Below, piece by piece: positions 46,909 to 58,715 of a DNA stretch of 64,000 nucleotides (positions within the stretch are counted from its first letter, which is position 1; each line of letters begins with the position of its first letter). The stretch is from Macrophomina tecta (taxonomy: Eukaryota > Ascomycota > Dothideomycetes > Botryosphaeriales > Botryosphaeriaceae). The notes under the pieces were generated by a model. That model did not search any database and was not told the DNA's origin. It saw only the letters and a program-made list of their open reading frames with translations. The position numbers were made by a program, and so were the translations under genes. The stretch is from assembly GCA_024180945.1 (NCBI GenBank), contig JAKSGN010000043.1:248001-312000 (forward strand), read 5' to 3'.

Positions 46909-46918
46909 TGGTATCACC
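46909..46918 (+). other. Primer-binding site, initiator-Met tRNA type
   Basis: TGGTATCACC, 5 nt after the LTR. TGGTATCA is the common copia primer-binding start, complementary to the 3' end of initiator-Met tRNA. Confidence 0.65.
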
Positions 46919-47259
46919 ACCAAATCTAATAGTTATAAGCCCGGATATGCGTTTAATACCTTCTGCCATCTAAAGTATTATCTATAACCACTTTTTAGTC
47001 GTTCTAAGGCATCTAGTCGATATCTAAAGCGGCTTAAGCATACGGTACTACTAGTAGCACGCAACCTTAACCGTTATTAGCTAACCAAAGGCATGCACTA
47101 CGATATAATAATAGCTAATAATAGCTAACCGCACCTATTATAGCATAGCTACGTATAAGCGAGCTATAGCTACTAGCATTACTACGTTTCTAAGCGATTA
47201 GTTAATCTATCGGCCCGTTTTACACGTGTGACCGAAGAACCGATCTAGTAAACAACGTA

Positions 47260-48251
47260 TTAAAATTAATAACTATAATATCCTTAAAGCTAATTATTAT
47301 TCTAAAAGACTCTTAAGACTAGAATATCTAGTTTAATCTTATCTAATTATATATATAACGCGCTAATATATTTAATTATATTAATTTAAGTAAGCTAAAA
47401 TATCTAGCCTAATTTATAGTACCGATTAAGCTAACTTAATAATAAGAATAAACGATTAACTACTACTATCTTAATCTCGATAACTATAAAAAGAAGAAGA
47501 AAAACTATAAATATATCTATAAGAAAATTAATAATCTTTTAATAGTTATTAATAACTCTATAGGAGCCTTACTTTAACTAATTATTTAGAATCTTTCTAA
47601 TATATATTCTTATTATTAACTTAAAGCTCTATAAGTAAGAATTAAGCTATCTACTACTATATAGAAATACCTTATCGTTAACTAGCTTTACTAGCTAGAA
47701 AAGCCTCCTAATAATTAGAATATAAATAAGTAGCTAAACTAAATAAAAGAAATAGTTTATAAAGCTAAAGCTCTAAAGATACTAAAGATTATATTAAGGT
47801 AAGATATTAATACTTTTCTTAATTTACTTCTTTTATATAACTCTAAATATACTATAATAGCTATTAGAGAGTCTTCTAAAATAGTAAATACTAAACTAAA
47901 GGCTACCGACTATATTATTAATTACTAAGAGCACGTAAGGCATAAGTAAGTAGTCTAAAGTAAAGATACTACTTAGATAATAATAGTAGTAATACTTTAT
48001 AGTAAATCTTAATTAGGAGGTCTACTACTAAGGCTATATCTATATAGTATACTTTACTAGATAACTAAATACTACTATCTAAATAAATAACTATACCTAT
48101 CTAGATAGAAGCTAAAGAAGGATATTTAGACTTAAATTTAAAAAAAGATGAATAATCTATATACTAAAGTAATAGTTAAATGTGTACTAGCTAGAGAAGC
48201 TAAAGAAGGTAAACCTACTAATAAAAATTAAGATTATTAGAACTTAATAGC
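47260..48251 (+). pseudogene. Copia gag remnant
   Basis: Broken plus-strand frame with copia gag character: DNYKKKKKNYKYI, YTIIAIRESS and KATDYIINYQEHV. Many TAG/TAA at former Gln codons. Cut at 48251 by the solo LTR. Confidence 0.6.
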
Positions 48252-49038
48252 TGTTACGAACCCCAGGGCACAAGGGCTTTATAACCCCACGGGCGGAAAG
48301 CCCGCACGGGAAAAAGCACCGCAAGGGCCAGAAACCCACAAGAACGGTAGAGCCGTACTACTAGTACGCCCGCACGGGAAAACTAGCCTTAAGGGAAGAC
48401 GGCGCGTACGGGCCTAGGCAAGGCAGCAATAAAAGCCCGCACGGGAGCGACGCCCACGCGGCACAGCAAGACTACGGGAACACCGACTAGGTTAAACTCC
48501 CGTAGGGAAAGAATACCCACAAGGGAGAGATTACGAATCCCGGAAGCCGACTTTAGACTAGAGAAACGGACGGGATAAAGTCGGATAACTTATACGGTCT
48601 AAGAAACGATAGTCTAGCGGTAGAATACTCCCTTAACCGATATAGAAGTCGGATTCTAGGAAATAGGCATTAGCGCCTAAGTTACGTACGGTCTACCCGA
48701 CCTACTTATAGATTAGAAGCCTTGGCAAAGATCTAACCCTTAGAATAATTTAACTTTACGACTAATCTAATAGTCGTCTTAATCTATAGATTGTTATAGC
48801 TTTTTTATAGTATATAGATATACTCTTTAGATAGTACTTTAACCTTCGTAGTTAACTTAAAGTTCTAATATAACCCTATTAGAGGTAATAAGCCTAACGC
48901 GCACCGCGTACTAATATATTATATAATTACTACTATTATTTTAATTCTTTATTCTTTTCTTATTCTTTAAGATAAATCCTTTAGCTACCTAACCCTACTA
49001 GGTGATTTTAAAGCCTAGTAGAAGAGGCCGCCGTTATA
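48252..49038 (+). repeat. Solo gypsy LTR, inverted relative to element 5
   Basis: 787 bp from TGTTACGAACCCC to GCCGCCGTTATA with perfect 5-bp duplications ATAGC (48247-48251, 49039-49043). Reverse complement of the LTR family of element 5 (49227 and 56708). The first 300 bp is little RIPped. A solo LTR left by recombination. Confidence 0.85.
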
Positions 49039-49226
49039 ATAGCTTAAGCAAAAAAGCTTAAGAATAAAAATCTAGTAGTACTTATAGCTATTATTACTAT
49101 ATTACTTATAGCTAAACGTAGTAAACTAACTATACTATAGCTTTTATAGATAGTTAATACTAGCTTCTCGTACTATATATATAACTAATATATAAAGAAG
49201 TGGTTTACTAAAATATATAATATAGA

Positions 49227-50022
49227 TATAATAGCGGCCTCTTCTACTAGGCTTTAAAGTTACCTAGTAGAGTTAGGTAACGATAAGGTTTACCTTAAAA
49301 AATAAGAGAAGAATAAAGAATTAGAATAATAGATAGCGATTATATAATAAATTAATACGTAGTATGCGTTAGGCTTATTATCTCTAATAAGTCTATATTA
49401 GAATCTTAAGTTAACTATAAAGGTCCGAATACTATCTAAGAAGTATATCTATATACTATAAAAAAGCTATAATAATCTAGAAATTAGAATAACTATTAGA
49501 TTAGTTATAGTATTAGATTAATCTAAGAGTTAAATTAGTACTAAGGCTTCTAATCCCTAAGTAGACCTAGTAGATTCTACGTAACTTAGGCGCTAATATC
49601 TATTTTCCGAAATCTAACTTCTTTCTTAATAAATAAACGATATACCCGCTTTTCTTTTATTCCTTCTTCGTACTTAAAAGTTAGTTTTTTAGGTTCTATC
49701 TCCTACTCTTAGTAAGGATATATACTTCTATACTTACTACCCGGTTTAGCTAAGCGTACTTTTATAACTAATTCTTCTCCTACGGGGATTCTATTCTTAG
49801 TATATTACTACACCGCGTGGGCGTCATTTTTATATAGGCTTCTATTATTACCTAGTCTAGGCCTATACGCGCCGTTCTTTCTTAAGGCTAGTTTTTCTAT
49901 ACGAGCGCCTTAGTCGTGCGGCTTTACTATCCGTAAGGGTTTCTAGCCCCTGCAGTGCCTTTTCCCGTGCGGGCTCCTAGCCCGTAGGGTTATAAAGCCC
50001 TTATTTCTAGGGGTTCGTAATA
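49227..50022 (-). repeat. Left LTR of gypsy element 5 (3' LTR)
   Basis: Starts TATAATAGCGGCC and ends GGGTTCGTAATA, RIPped TG...CA ends. Followed by a C/T-rich run (50023-50036) that is the polypurine tract on the minus strand. Confidence 0.82.
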
Positions 50023-50036
50023 TTATCTCCCCCTTT

Positions 50037-50060
50037 AAGGATCTTTAGCCCAAAGATTTA
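50037..50060. other. Hairpin beside the polypurine tract of gypsy element 5
   Basis: AAGGATCTTT (50037-50046), loop AGCCC, AAAGATTTA: nearly the same sequence as at 3256-3280, though the LTRs of the two families are unrelated by eye. Confidence 0.55.
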
Positions 50061-50130
50061 TTCGTTTATCTATATCTTTCTAGGCTTTTTTTTATCTCTT
50101 TATTTCTCTTTATTATAAGTATTTCCTATA

Positions 50131-50908
50131 ATACCTTCTAAGCGTAAGCGCGACATATAGTAAGCTAAGCACGAGTATCTCGGCGTAAAGATTAATTCTT
50201 TATATACTCTTTTAGGCCTAAATATACTAATTCCTTATACTCGTTGTCTTTTATTAGAGGAGAAGGATAAGGTAGTAGTATATTATATTACTTCGGGATA
50301 TTCGCATTATAGCGAGTATACTCGTTATAGTAATACTTATTATAATACTAGTAGTACGAAAAAGAATAACTATAAGTTTTTCTTATTTCTATTTAACTTA
50401 TTTTAACTTTTTTCTTCTAGTCGTTCGTCTAGAGCGTGCTATTATAAAGGTTACTGCGGATAAGATAGAGGCCTTAGATATTATTTTTAAGTTAACGTTC
50501 GTGTTCCGCGCTGCTTTATCTCGTCTAGAACGTTTTTGGAAATAGAAGGTCTTACTATAACGCTATAGTAGCTTAATACTAAATAAAAAGGCGTAGTCTA
50601 TTAAAGACCTTAAGAAGCTAGATTATTTAGAGGTAGCTCGCGAGGCTAGAAATCCTATTAATCCTAAAAATACTAAGAAGAATAAACAAGCGAAGCGTTT
50701 ACGTAGTAATACCTTAGCTAATATTATTACGGGTCTATTCTAGTCTATTAGTTCTTCTAGTGCTGGCTCTAGTACTACGCTGCCCGAGGGTCCCGAGCTA
50801 GTAAATTAGGCGCAGTAGTCTTTATTTTCTAATTTTAATTTTAGGTTCTTCGTGTATAATAAGTCGGTAGTGTTAGTCGATCTAGGTTTTAGCGATAGAA
50901 CTTATTAA
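50131..50908 (+). pseudogene. Antisense gene of gypsy element 5, two exons, RIPped
   Basis: Opposite strand to pol. The start is ATA at 50131 (expected RIP product of ATG). Exon 1 50131-50350, intron 50351-50420 (70 nt, GTAGTA...TTCTAG, TTTTAAC branch), exon 2 50421-50908; 236 codons with TAA at 50906. The intron phase equals that of the copy at 14122. The N-terminus PSKRKRD is basic. The segment YSEYTRYSNTY has CX2CX6C spacing when Tyr is read as mutated Cys. Then a long charged helical region with TAG/TAA at Gln codons, a Ser-rich part, and a C-terminus SDRTY like the SDRIL of elements 2 and 3. Function unknown. Confidence 0.6.
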
Positions 50909-50909
50909 T

Positions 50910-53900
50910 AAGTTCTTAGTAGTTATAGAGTTCTAGTAGTTTTTAGGTATTATTCTAATCTTTCTTTTATTTAAGAAGGTATCTAAACTAACTATTAATA
51001 TAGCTACTATCTAGAACTTATTCTATATTTTAGTTCTTATTTTCGTTAGCGTCTGGATTTTTTGGTATAATTTCTTTTATTTAGCATAATAGCGTAGCGT
51101 CTTAGGATGCTGGTTCGAGTAGGACGATATAAAATATAGGATATATCTATATAGTATCTAGTAACTTAAGGCGGAAATTAATCTATCTAATTTATTCTTT
51201 AATTTCAAAGGAACCGACTTTTTTAAAATCTAATTTTTTACTTAGTTAGTCGTTCTTTTTTTATTTAAAATTTTTACTAAAGAGATAAATTTTATTTCTT
51301 CTCTTAAGCTTTAGTGCCTCTTAGTATCGTCTATTATATTTACCTATTTATAGGGCTATAAATTTAAGGTCTAGGTATAGTTATATATAAAGTATCTTTA
51401 GCTAGTCTACTTTAAAGATTCTTTTTTAGGCTAATAACTCGCTTAGTATTAGATATCTATAGGCTATTAGCTCGTACCTATAGTTAGCATAGAACGGGAA
51501 TTCTTATATAGCGAATGCCTTAGAGCTATTATACGCGAACTATATAAGTGGTAGTAGCTCTACCTAATTATCTTACGCATAGTTAAGGTAGTAGTATAGA
51601 TATTATTCTAGTATCTAGTTCGTCCGCTCTATTTATTTATTTATTTAAGGGTGTGCTATAGTTAAGAGCTTATACTTAGCTCTAAGCTATCGGGTAAGGC
51701 TTTACTAGAATCGGGATATAAATAGTTAATTTCTATCTAATACGAGCTCTTCTAGTAACCTATAATTACTAAAAATTATTCTTAGAAATATATAGGTGAG
51801 TTCTTCTACATTTACTGATTTAAGATATAGTAAGTAGTATATATACTTTATTATTCTATTAACGATAACTAGAATTGAGTTATATTTAACCTTAGTAAGC
51901 GGTTCTCTTAACTTAGATAGGTCTATAATAAAGTTTAGCGAGATAGATTACTAAGGGCGCTTCGGTACTAGTAGCGGCTAGAGTAATCTATAGAATACGT
52001 ATCTTACGGCCTTACTTCTAATATAGAGGTTATATTATAAGACTATTCTTTAAACGGTTCTTTTAAGCTCTAGAAAGTAGTAGCTTCTCGTAATTTACTT
52101 TATTATCTTATTTATTTCTTAATAACCGTATACTAGGGCTTTATATATATCTTTTATAAGTTCTTCCCGTAGTTTAACCGGAACGTAGACTAATTATAAA
52201 AATAGAATTATACTATCTATATTTTTAGTTACTTAGGGGTTGTTTTTAAGTTCTTTAATTTCTTAGGCTATTACGTTATCTACGTAGGCCTCTCGGATCT
52301 TATACTCCTATTTATTACCTTCGAGGCGTATTACTAGGGTAAATAGTTTAATTAGGGTAAGCGAGTTATCTAGTTCTTTCTTAAGCTATATTTATCTGAT
52401 ACTATAAATAGCAGTAATCTAGCGGCTATAGCTAGCGGGTATAAAAGATCTATCTTTCTACGTATTAAGTATTATAGACTATAGACCTAGCTTTTTTTTA
52501 ATATAGTTAGCTTATCTACTTAGCGTATCTACGTGAGTGTTCTTAGATTTCTTTTTATAGATAATTTTTATATTATATAATACTAGTTCTTCTGCCTATC
52601 TAACTTATTGTTAGTTTAGTTTCTTAGTAGTAGTAAAGTATAATAGGTTCTTATAGTCGTAGTATACTATAATTTAGTATTTAGTCTCTTTAAAGTAGTA
52701 TCTCTATTCTTTAAAGGCTATAATAATAGCTAGAAGCTTCTTATTATAGATATTATAGTTCTTTTCTAGGCCTATTATTTTTCTTAAATAGAAGGTAATA
52801 GGGTATAGTCTATTCTACTCGTCTAGCTAACTAAGGACTACTTCTATAGCGTAGTTAGAGGCGTTGGTTTCGACCGTAATAGATAGATTAGGGTTATAAA
52901 TACCTAAGACTAGGGCTTCCGTAAATATATACTTTAGTAAGTTAAAGGCTATTTATTATTTTTCTTTCTATACGAACCTATATTTCTTCTTTATTAGGTT
53001 TATAAGAGGTGTAGATACCTTCGCGTAGTTTAGAATAAACTTTTAGTAGAAGTTAGTAAATTTAAGAAAGAATTATACTTCTCTAATAGTTTTTAGTATA
53101 GGCTAGTTTTTAATTACGTCTAGTTTCTTTTCGTCTATGCTAACGTGTCTAGGGGTAAGAATAAACCCTAAGAATTTAGTATACTATATAATCTATTTAT
53201 ACTTATCTAGCGCGATTCGTAGGTCTCTTTTTCTTAGTACTTCTAGGATTTTTTATATATAGTTCTTATATTCTTCTAAGGTCTTTAAGTAGATAATAAT
53301 ATTGTCTAAGTATGCTATATAGAATACGTCTAGGTAGAATCGTAGTATATTATTTACGAGGCTCTAGAAAGTTACTAAAACGATTATTAGTTTAAATAAT
53401 ATAACCGTATATTCGAAATATTTAAGTTGTATTTAAAACGCGGTTTTCTATTCTTCCCCTTTTTTTATTTAGACGAGATAGTAGCCTTCACGAAGATTAA
53501 GCTTTATAAAGTATTTCATATTTTAGAACTTATTCTAGAGTTTATTAATTCTAGAAAAAAAGTAACGGTTTTTTATTATTATATTGTTTAGTTGCTAATA
53601 GTCTATATAGAGGCGTAGTTCGCTATTTTTCTTTAGAATAAATAAAATAGGGTAGCCGGCTAGTAAGAATAAGGGCCGGATATATCCGCGTTTTATATTC
53701 TTCTTAAGGTATTCCCTTAAAGCCTCTAGCTCGGTTCGAGAGAGCGAGTAGATAGATTTAAATATAACGTACGTCCCCGGGATAAAAAATATCTTATAAT
53801 TCTAAGATTAGTATTTTAGTAGCGATTCTTTTCCTTATTTTTTATAGAGATCTATAAATTTCTAGAAATCTTTTAATACGTTCTATATTTCCGGTAGTAG

Positions 53901-56700
53901 TACTACTTTATTAGTAGTAGGCCTTATAATTCTATTAAGGCCTATATTAATCTTAGCTATCGAAATACTCTATTTAATAATATCTATTTATTCGTAAGTA
54001 GATAGGTTGTATTTTCTATAAATTCTCTAAAAGTAATCTTCTTTAATTAACTTTAGAACGTTATTATCCTTCTAGTAAAGACCCTATATTATACGAGCTA
54101 AGATTTTTTACTTATATTCTAGACTTATTTTAATAAAAATTATATATACTTTTTCTTTTTAGTTTCTTATATGGTTAAATATATTTATTAAGATTTTCTA
54201 GATATTTATAGAGTCTTTCTTAACCGTTAGTATTTTTTTAGTAGTTACTAGGTATCTAGCGTATCTCTTATTTAGAAAGATAACTATTCTTTCCTTCTAC
54301 TAGATATACGGTTTATAGGTTTTAAACTACGGGATTTCTAGAATAATATCGTATTCTAGTATAGAGGTTACGTCGAGTATAATCTTCTCTATATATTTCC
54401 CGATAGTAAGCTTTACGGGTTCTATTTCGATTCTAATCTATTCTTTATTATATAAGGCGGCTAACCTATCTATTATTTTTAATAAGTAGGAATAGTCTTT
54501 TCTTATAAGTCGAATATTATTTTAGGTAGCGAAGATATAGCTAATAAAATTACCCTCTACTTCGCTATTAAGTATAGCTATTGCGGTTTATCTATAGATA
54601 GTTACTAGTATCCTAAGAGCTTTTTCTAAGGTACGTATATTATTCGATATACGTAAAACCTAGTTAAGAAACCTATCTACTAGCCCCTTCTAGGGTTTCT
54701 AGCTAGGAAGGCCGTTTAGTTTTTTAATAAGTAGCGGCTTGCTATCTTCTTATAGAAGTAGAAGTCCTAGTCCTTCGCTAGAATCGGTAATTTCTTCTAT
54801 TATATCTAGTATCTACGCCTAATTCGGCGCCACTAGCTAATCCAATCGTTATAAATCTAGTATTTAAAGGTAGATATGGTGTATTTCTTTTCCGGGACCT
54901 ATTATAGAATATTCTATACCCTAGTTACTATTCCGTGTATACTAAGAGTAAGTACTATATTTCGTAAGTATACGAGGTCTCGTTATTACTATACTCCCCA
55001 GGCCTCGCTTTTAAACTAGGTCGCTACTTCGTCGGCTAAGGCAAGAAGTAATTTCTTCTAGAAGTACTATATACTATCTTCGTAAAATCGAGAGCTAAGC
55101 TCCCTATTCTTTACCTAGTATTACTAAGGTAGTAGGTCTATTATTAATCTAGGGGTCTAGTTAATTATAGGGGCGAGGCTAGCTTTAACGTGCCTCGTAT
55201 TTTTGTATTAGTTTAGATATTCTATAATTCGGTTAAGTATAGCTTAGTCCCGCTATTACTCTATATTCCCTACTTTATTAGATTTAAGTATACTATTATA
55301 GAGTTCGCCTATATCGCTATCGACTAGTTCGTTATTATAGAAAAAGTTATTAATTAGATTATTAATTTCTAGTACTTTCTTATTGCGCGTAGCTAGGTTT
55401 AGCTATCGTAGCTTAGAGGGGTACTACCTAGTAGCTTATTTATCGCTTTAATAGGTTATATAGTTGTTATTATAGTAGGTAGTCTAACTTATAGCCGCAT
55501 AGTTAACTTCTTTACTTAGAGTAAATATAGAGCGAGGTTCTTCCTCTTCTTAAGTAGTAACGGCGGTAGTTTTACTAGTTTTATTTTATTATAGATAGCG
55601 GTGCTAGGGGTTTTATTTATCTCTATAGTAGATATAGAGTTTTTTATTAAAGCGTTCTATTTCTTACTTTATCTACTAGCGTCGAGGTTATCTCTTACGC
55701 TTATTATTTTTATCGCTTTATTAAGTAGTATCTAGCTCTATAGCGTCGCCTTCTTCTTATATATAGCGTGGTTATAAGGGGCACGAAGTATTAGCTTCGT
55801 AGTTTTTCTTATATTTTTCTAATTAGCGCTCGAAGAGGCAGTTATCGTATTTAATAGCTAGCTTAATAAGCTTATCTAGGGTCTTAGGGTCGTCTTATAT
55901 TATAAGTTAGTCTTTAACCCTCTTCTTAAGTCCTCGGTAGTAGTAGTCTATAAGGGCGCGGTCGAACTAATTATCTAGGTATACGGTAGCCTTTTAGAAC
56001 TCTATAGTATAGTCTACTACTAAGGTCTTCTAGTAGATATTTATAATAGCTCGTCGGGCCTTATTAACTTTATTAAGGTCTCTAAAGCTTTACTTAATCT
56101 AAGTTACGAAGTACTTATAACTACTAAAGATCTTCTTAGTATCTTTTTTATATACCTCTAGTTCTTTCTCTATTTAGTCTCTAAGGTAGGGCTCGAACTA
56201 CTATACTATAGTATCGCGGAGGTAGGTAGTAGCGAATATTATCTTTTTATTATCTATAGAAAAGTCTCTAGAGTTAAAGAAGAAGTATAGATTAAGTTAT
56301 AAGAGAAAGGTTTAGAGCTTCTTTTAATTATTATAGAATAGATCTAGTTTAGCCATTTTTATACTTCTATTAAGGGGTTAAGTCGCTATTAATATTAGAA
56401 TATATACTAGCGCCGGAGTATAGGTAGCTAGAATAGCTTAGTTACGAAGTTCGCCTATTTATTAGTAGAGCTAGGTATTCTTATTAGTTTACTCCTAGAG
56501 TTATTCGTAAAGCTCGTCGATCTAGCCTTATATATCTTAGATAACCTAAAAGAGGTCGGTTATAGTTAGCTATAAGAAACCGCTATTATTTATATTTATA
56601 TTATTTATTATATTACTTAGTTAGTATTAAGTATTAGGTAATACTATCTTATTATTAAGTATTTCTCTTCTCGGAACTACCTTCCCTTATAAGAATAGTA
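50910..56700 (-). pseudogene. Gypsy element 5 gag-pol remnant
   Basis: Minus-strand polyprotein, RIP-destroyed. The integrase end is near 51200-51300, and the RT active-site block YLDNIIIY (from YLDDI) is at 53289-53312. RT finger motifs lie near 53590-53640 and the protease/gag region to about 56400. No open frame. The gag zinc knuckle could not be placed with confidence. Confidence 0.75.
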
Positions 56701-56707
56701 GTTAAAG

Positions 56708-57495
56708 TATAACGGCGGCCTCTTCTACTAGGCTTTAAAGTTACCTAGTAGGGTTAAATAGCGGTAAGGTTTACCTTAAAGAATAAGAGAAGGGTAAAGA
56801 ATTAGAATAATAGATAGTAATTACGTAATAGATTAATACGCGTTAGGCTTATTATCTCTAATAGATCTATATTAGAATCTTAAGTTAACTATAAAGGTCC
56901 GAATACTATCTAAGAAGTATATCTATATACTATAAAAAAGCTATAATAATCTAGAGATTAGAATAACTATTAGATTAGTTATAGTATTAGATTAATCTAA
57001 GAGTTAGATTAGTACTAAGGCTTTTAATCCCTAAGTAGGCCTAGTAGATCCTACGTAACTTAGATGCTAATATTTATTTTCTAGAATCCGACTTCTTTCT
57101 TAATAAATGGACGATATATTTATCTTTCTCTTATTCGTTCTTCGTACTCGAAAGTTAGTTTCTTAGGTTCTATTTTCTATTCTTAGTAAGGGTATATACT
57201 TCTATACTTACTATCTAGTTTAGCTAAGCGTACTTTCGTAACTAATTCTTCCTCTACGGGATTCTATTCTTAGTATATCGCTATACCGCGTGGGCATCGT
57301 TTCTATATAGGCTTCTATTATTACCTAGCCTAGGCCTGTACGCGCCGTTCTTTCTTAAGGCTAGTTTTTCCGTACGGGCACCTTAGTCGTGCGGCTCTAC
57401 TATCTATAAGGGTTTCTAGCTCCTACGGTGCCTTTTCCCGTGTGGGCTCTTAGCCCGTGGGGTTATAAAGTCTTTATCCCCGGGGGTTCGTAACA
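56708..57495 (-). repeat. Right LTR of gypsy element 5 (5' LTR)
   Basis: Starts TATAACGGCGGCC and ends GGGTTCGTAACA. 788 bp and clearly the same as 49227-50022 apart from transitions and a small indel. Confidence 0.85.
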
Positions 57496-58713
57496 ATAGG
57501 TCTAAATAACTATATAATAAGTAGTAATATATATATTCTAGTAGAAGCGTTTAGTATAGTTACTATTAAGGCTTATTATTACTTAATATAATAAATTCTA
57601 ATATTATTAGATACTATCTATATACTATTATTTATAGCTAATCTTATATTAGTTATTAAGGTAAATAAGAAAGAAATTTATCTTAATATAGACTATCTAG
57701 TCCTCTATAAAAAAGATATAATTATATATAAACTAATACTCTACTAAAACCTCTACTTTATATAGCTTAGTAAAGTAAAGAATCTAAAGAATTAAATTAC
57801 TATAGAACTTATAATTCGTAAGTATTTAGTAAAGTAATAGTATAAAGCCTTTATATATATATTATTTATAGTTATTAAAGCTCTACTAGCTATTACTAAA
57901 GGTATAGCTATTACTAAAAAAGCTATACTATAATACTATAATATATATACTCGAGCTAAGGCTTATTAAATTATCTTATATAATATAACGCCCGAGGAAT
58001 TATTCTTAGAGCTATTCTTTTAAATATTATTTAATCTTATTTAGATAATTAAAGCTACTAATAGATATATATAAATAATATATCTTAAATATATAGTTAC
58101 GTAGTATATAATTATAATAATCTATATAAATAAGAATAACTACATAGATATTATCTTATTAATAGAATAAATAATTAGAAAATACTTTTAATAAAAAATA
58201 GTCTTCTTATACTTAGATAAAGAAAAGTTCCTAGAAACTACCTTTTAAAAAAAACTATAAAAAAGAGAAATTATTCTTAAGATATTAAGCCCTTAAATAC
58301 CTAAGTAGAATAGTAATACTAAACGTTCTAAATAGTTACTTATCTTAAAAGTAAAGATACTATAAATAAGTAGTAATTTATCTAATTACTACTAGCCTAA
58401 ATATATTTATTTAGCTACTTATATCTTAAATTAAATACTAGCTAAAGGCCTTAACTAGAAGACTCTATTTAAGATAATTTATAGTAAAAAGCTAAATATT
58501 AGCTATTTATATATATATAGCTATAAAGTATATATACTAAATAAGATAATTTTATATACTTAAAAACTTTAGAAAAGAGTGCTAATTAAATATTTAGTTA
58601 AATATAACTTTACTAATATCTTTTAAATCTAGATACTAAGTATAGATAAAATTCTATATATTAGAGATATTATATTTAATAAGAATAGTAAGTACTTATC
58701 TTATAAATAAGAA
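57496..58713 (+). pseudogene. Copia pol remnant, middle part
   Basis: Continues the copia frame after gypsy element 5: LLFIANLILVIKVNKKEIYLN (GAG-pre-integrase type) near 57625, the integrase core, and its C-terminal block RVLIKYLVKYN near 58578. RIP stops throughout. Confidence 0.75.
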
Positions 58714-58715
58714 TA

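Larger units (their letters stand above)
49227..57495 (-). mobile_element. Gypsy element 5, complete but RIP-inactivated
   Basis: 8269 bp on the minus strand with LTRs of 796 bp (49227-50022) and 788 bp (56708-57495). Target duplication ATAGA (49222-49226) and ATAGG (57496-57500), differing by one transition. Inside: purine tract and hairpin, an antisense gene, then pol and gag on the minus strand. The inner edge of the right LTR matches that of element 2, so both share a primer-binding block although their LTRs differ. Confidence 0.87.

Noticed and set aside
48252..57495. A giant foldback element, since its two ends are inverted copies
   Set aside because: The left end is a separate solo LTR with its own ATAGC duplication; gypsy element 5 has its own direct LTRs starting at 49227.
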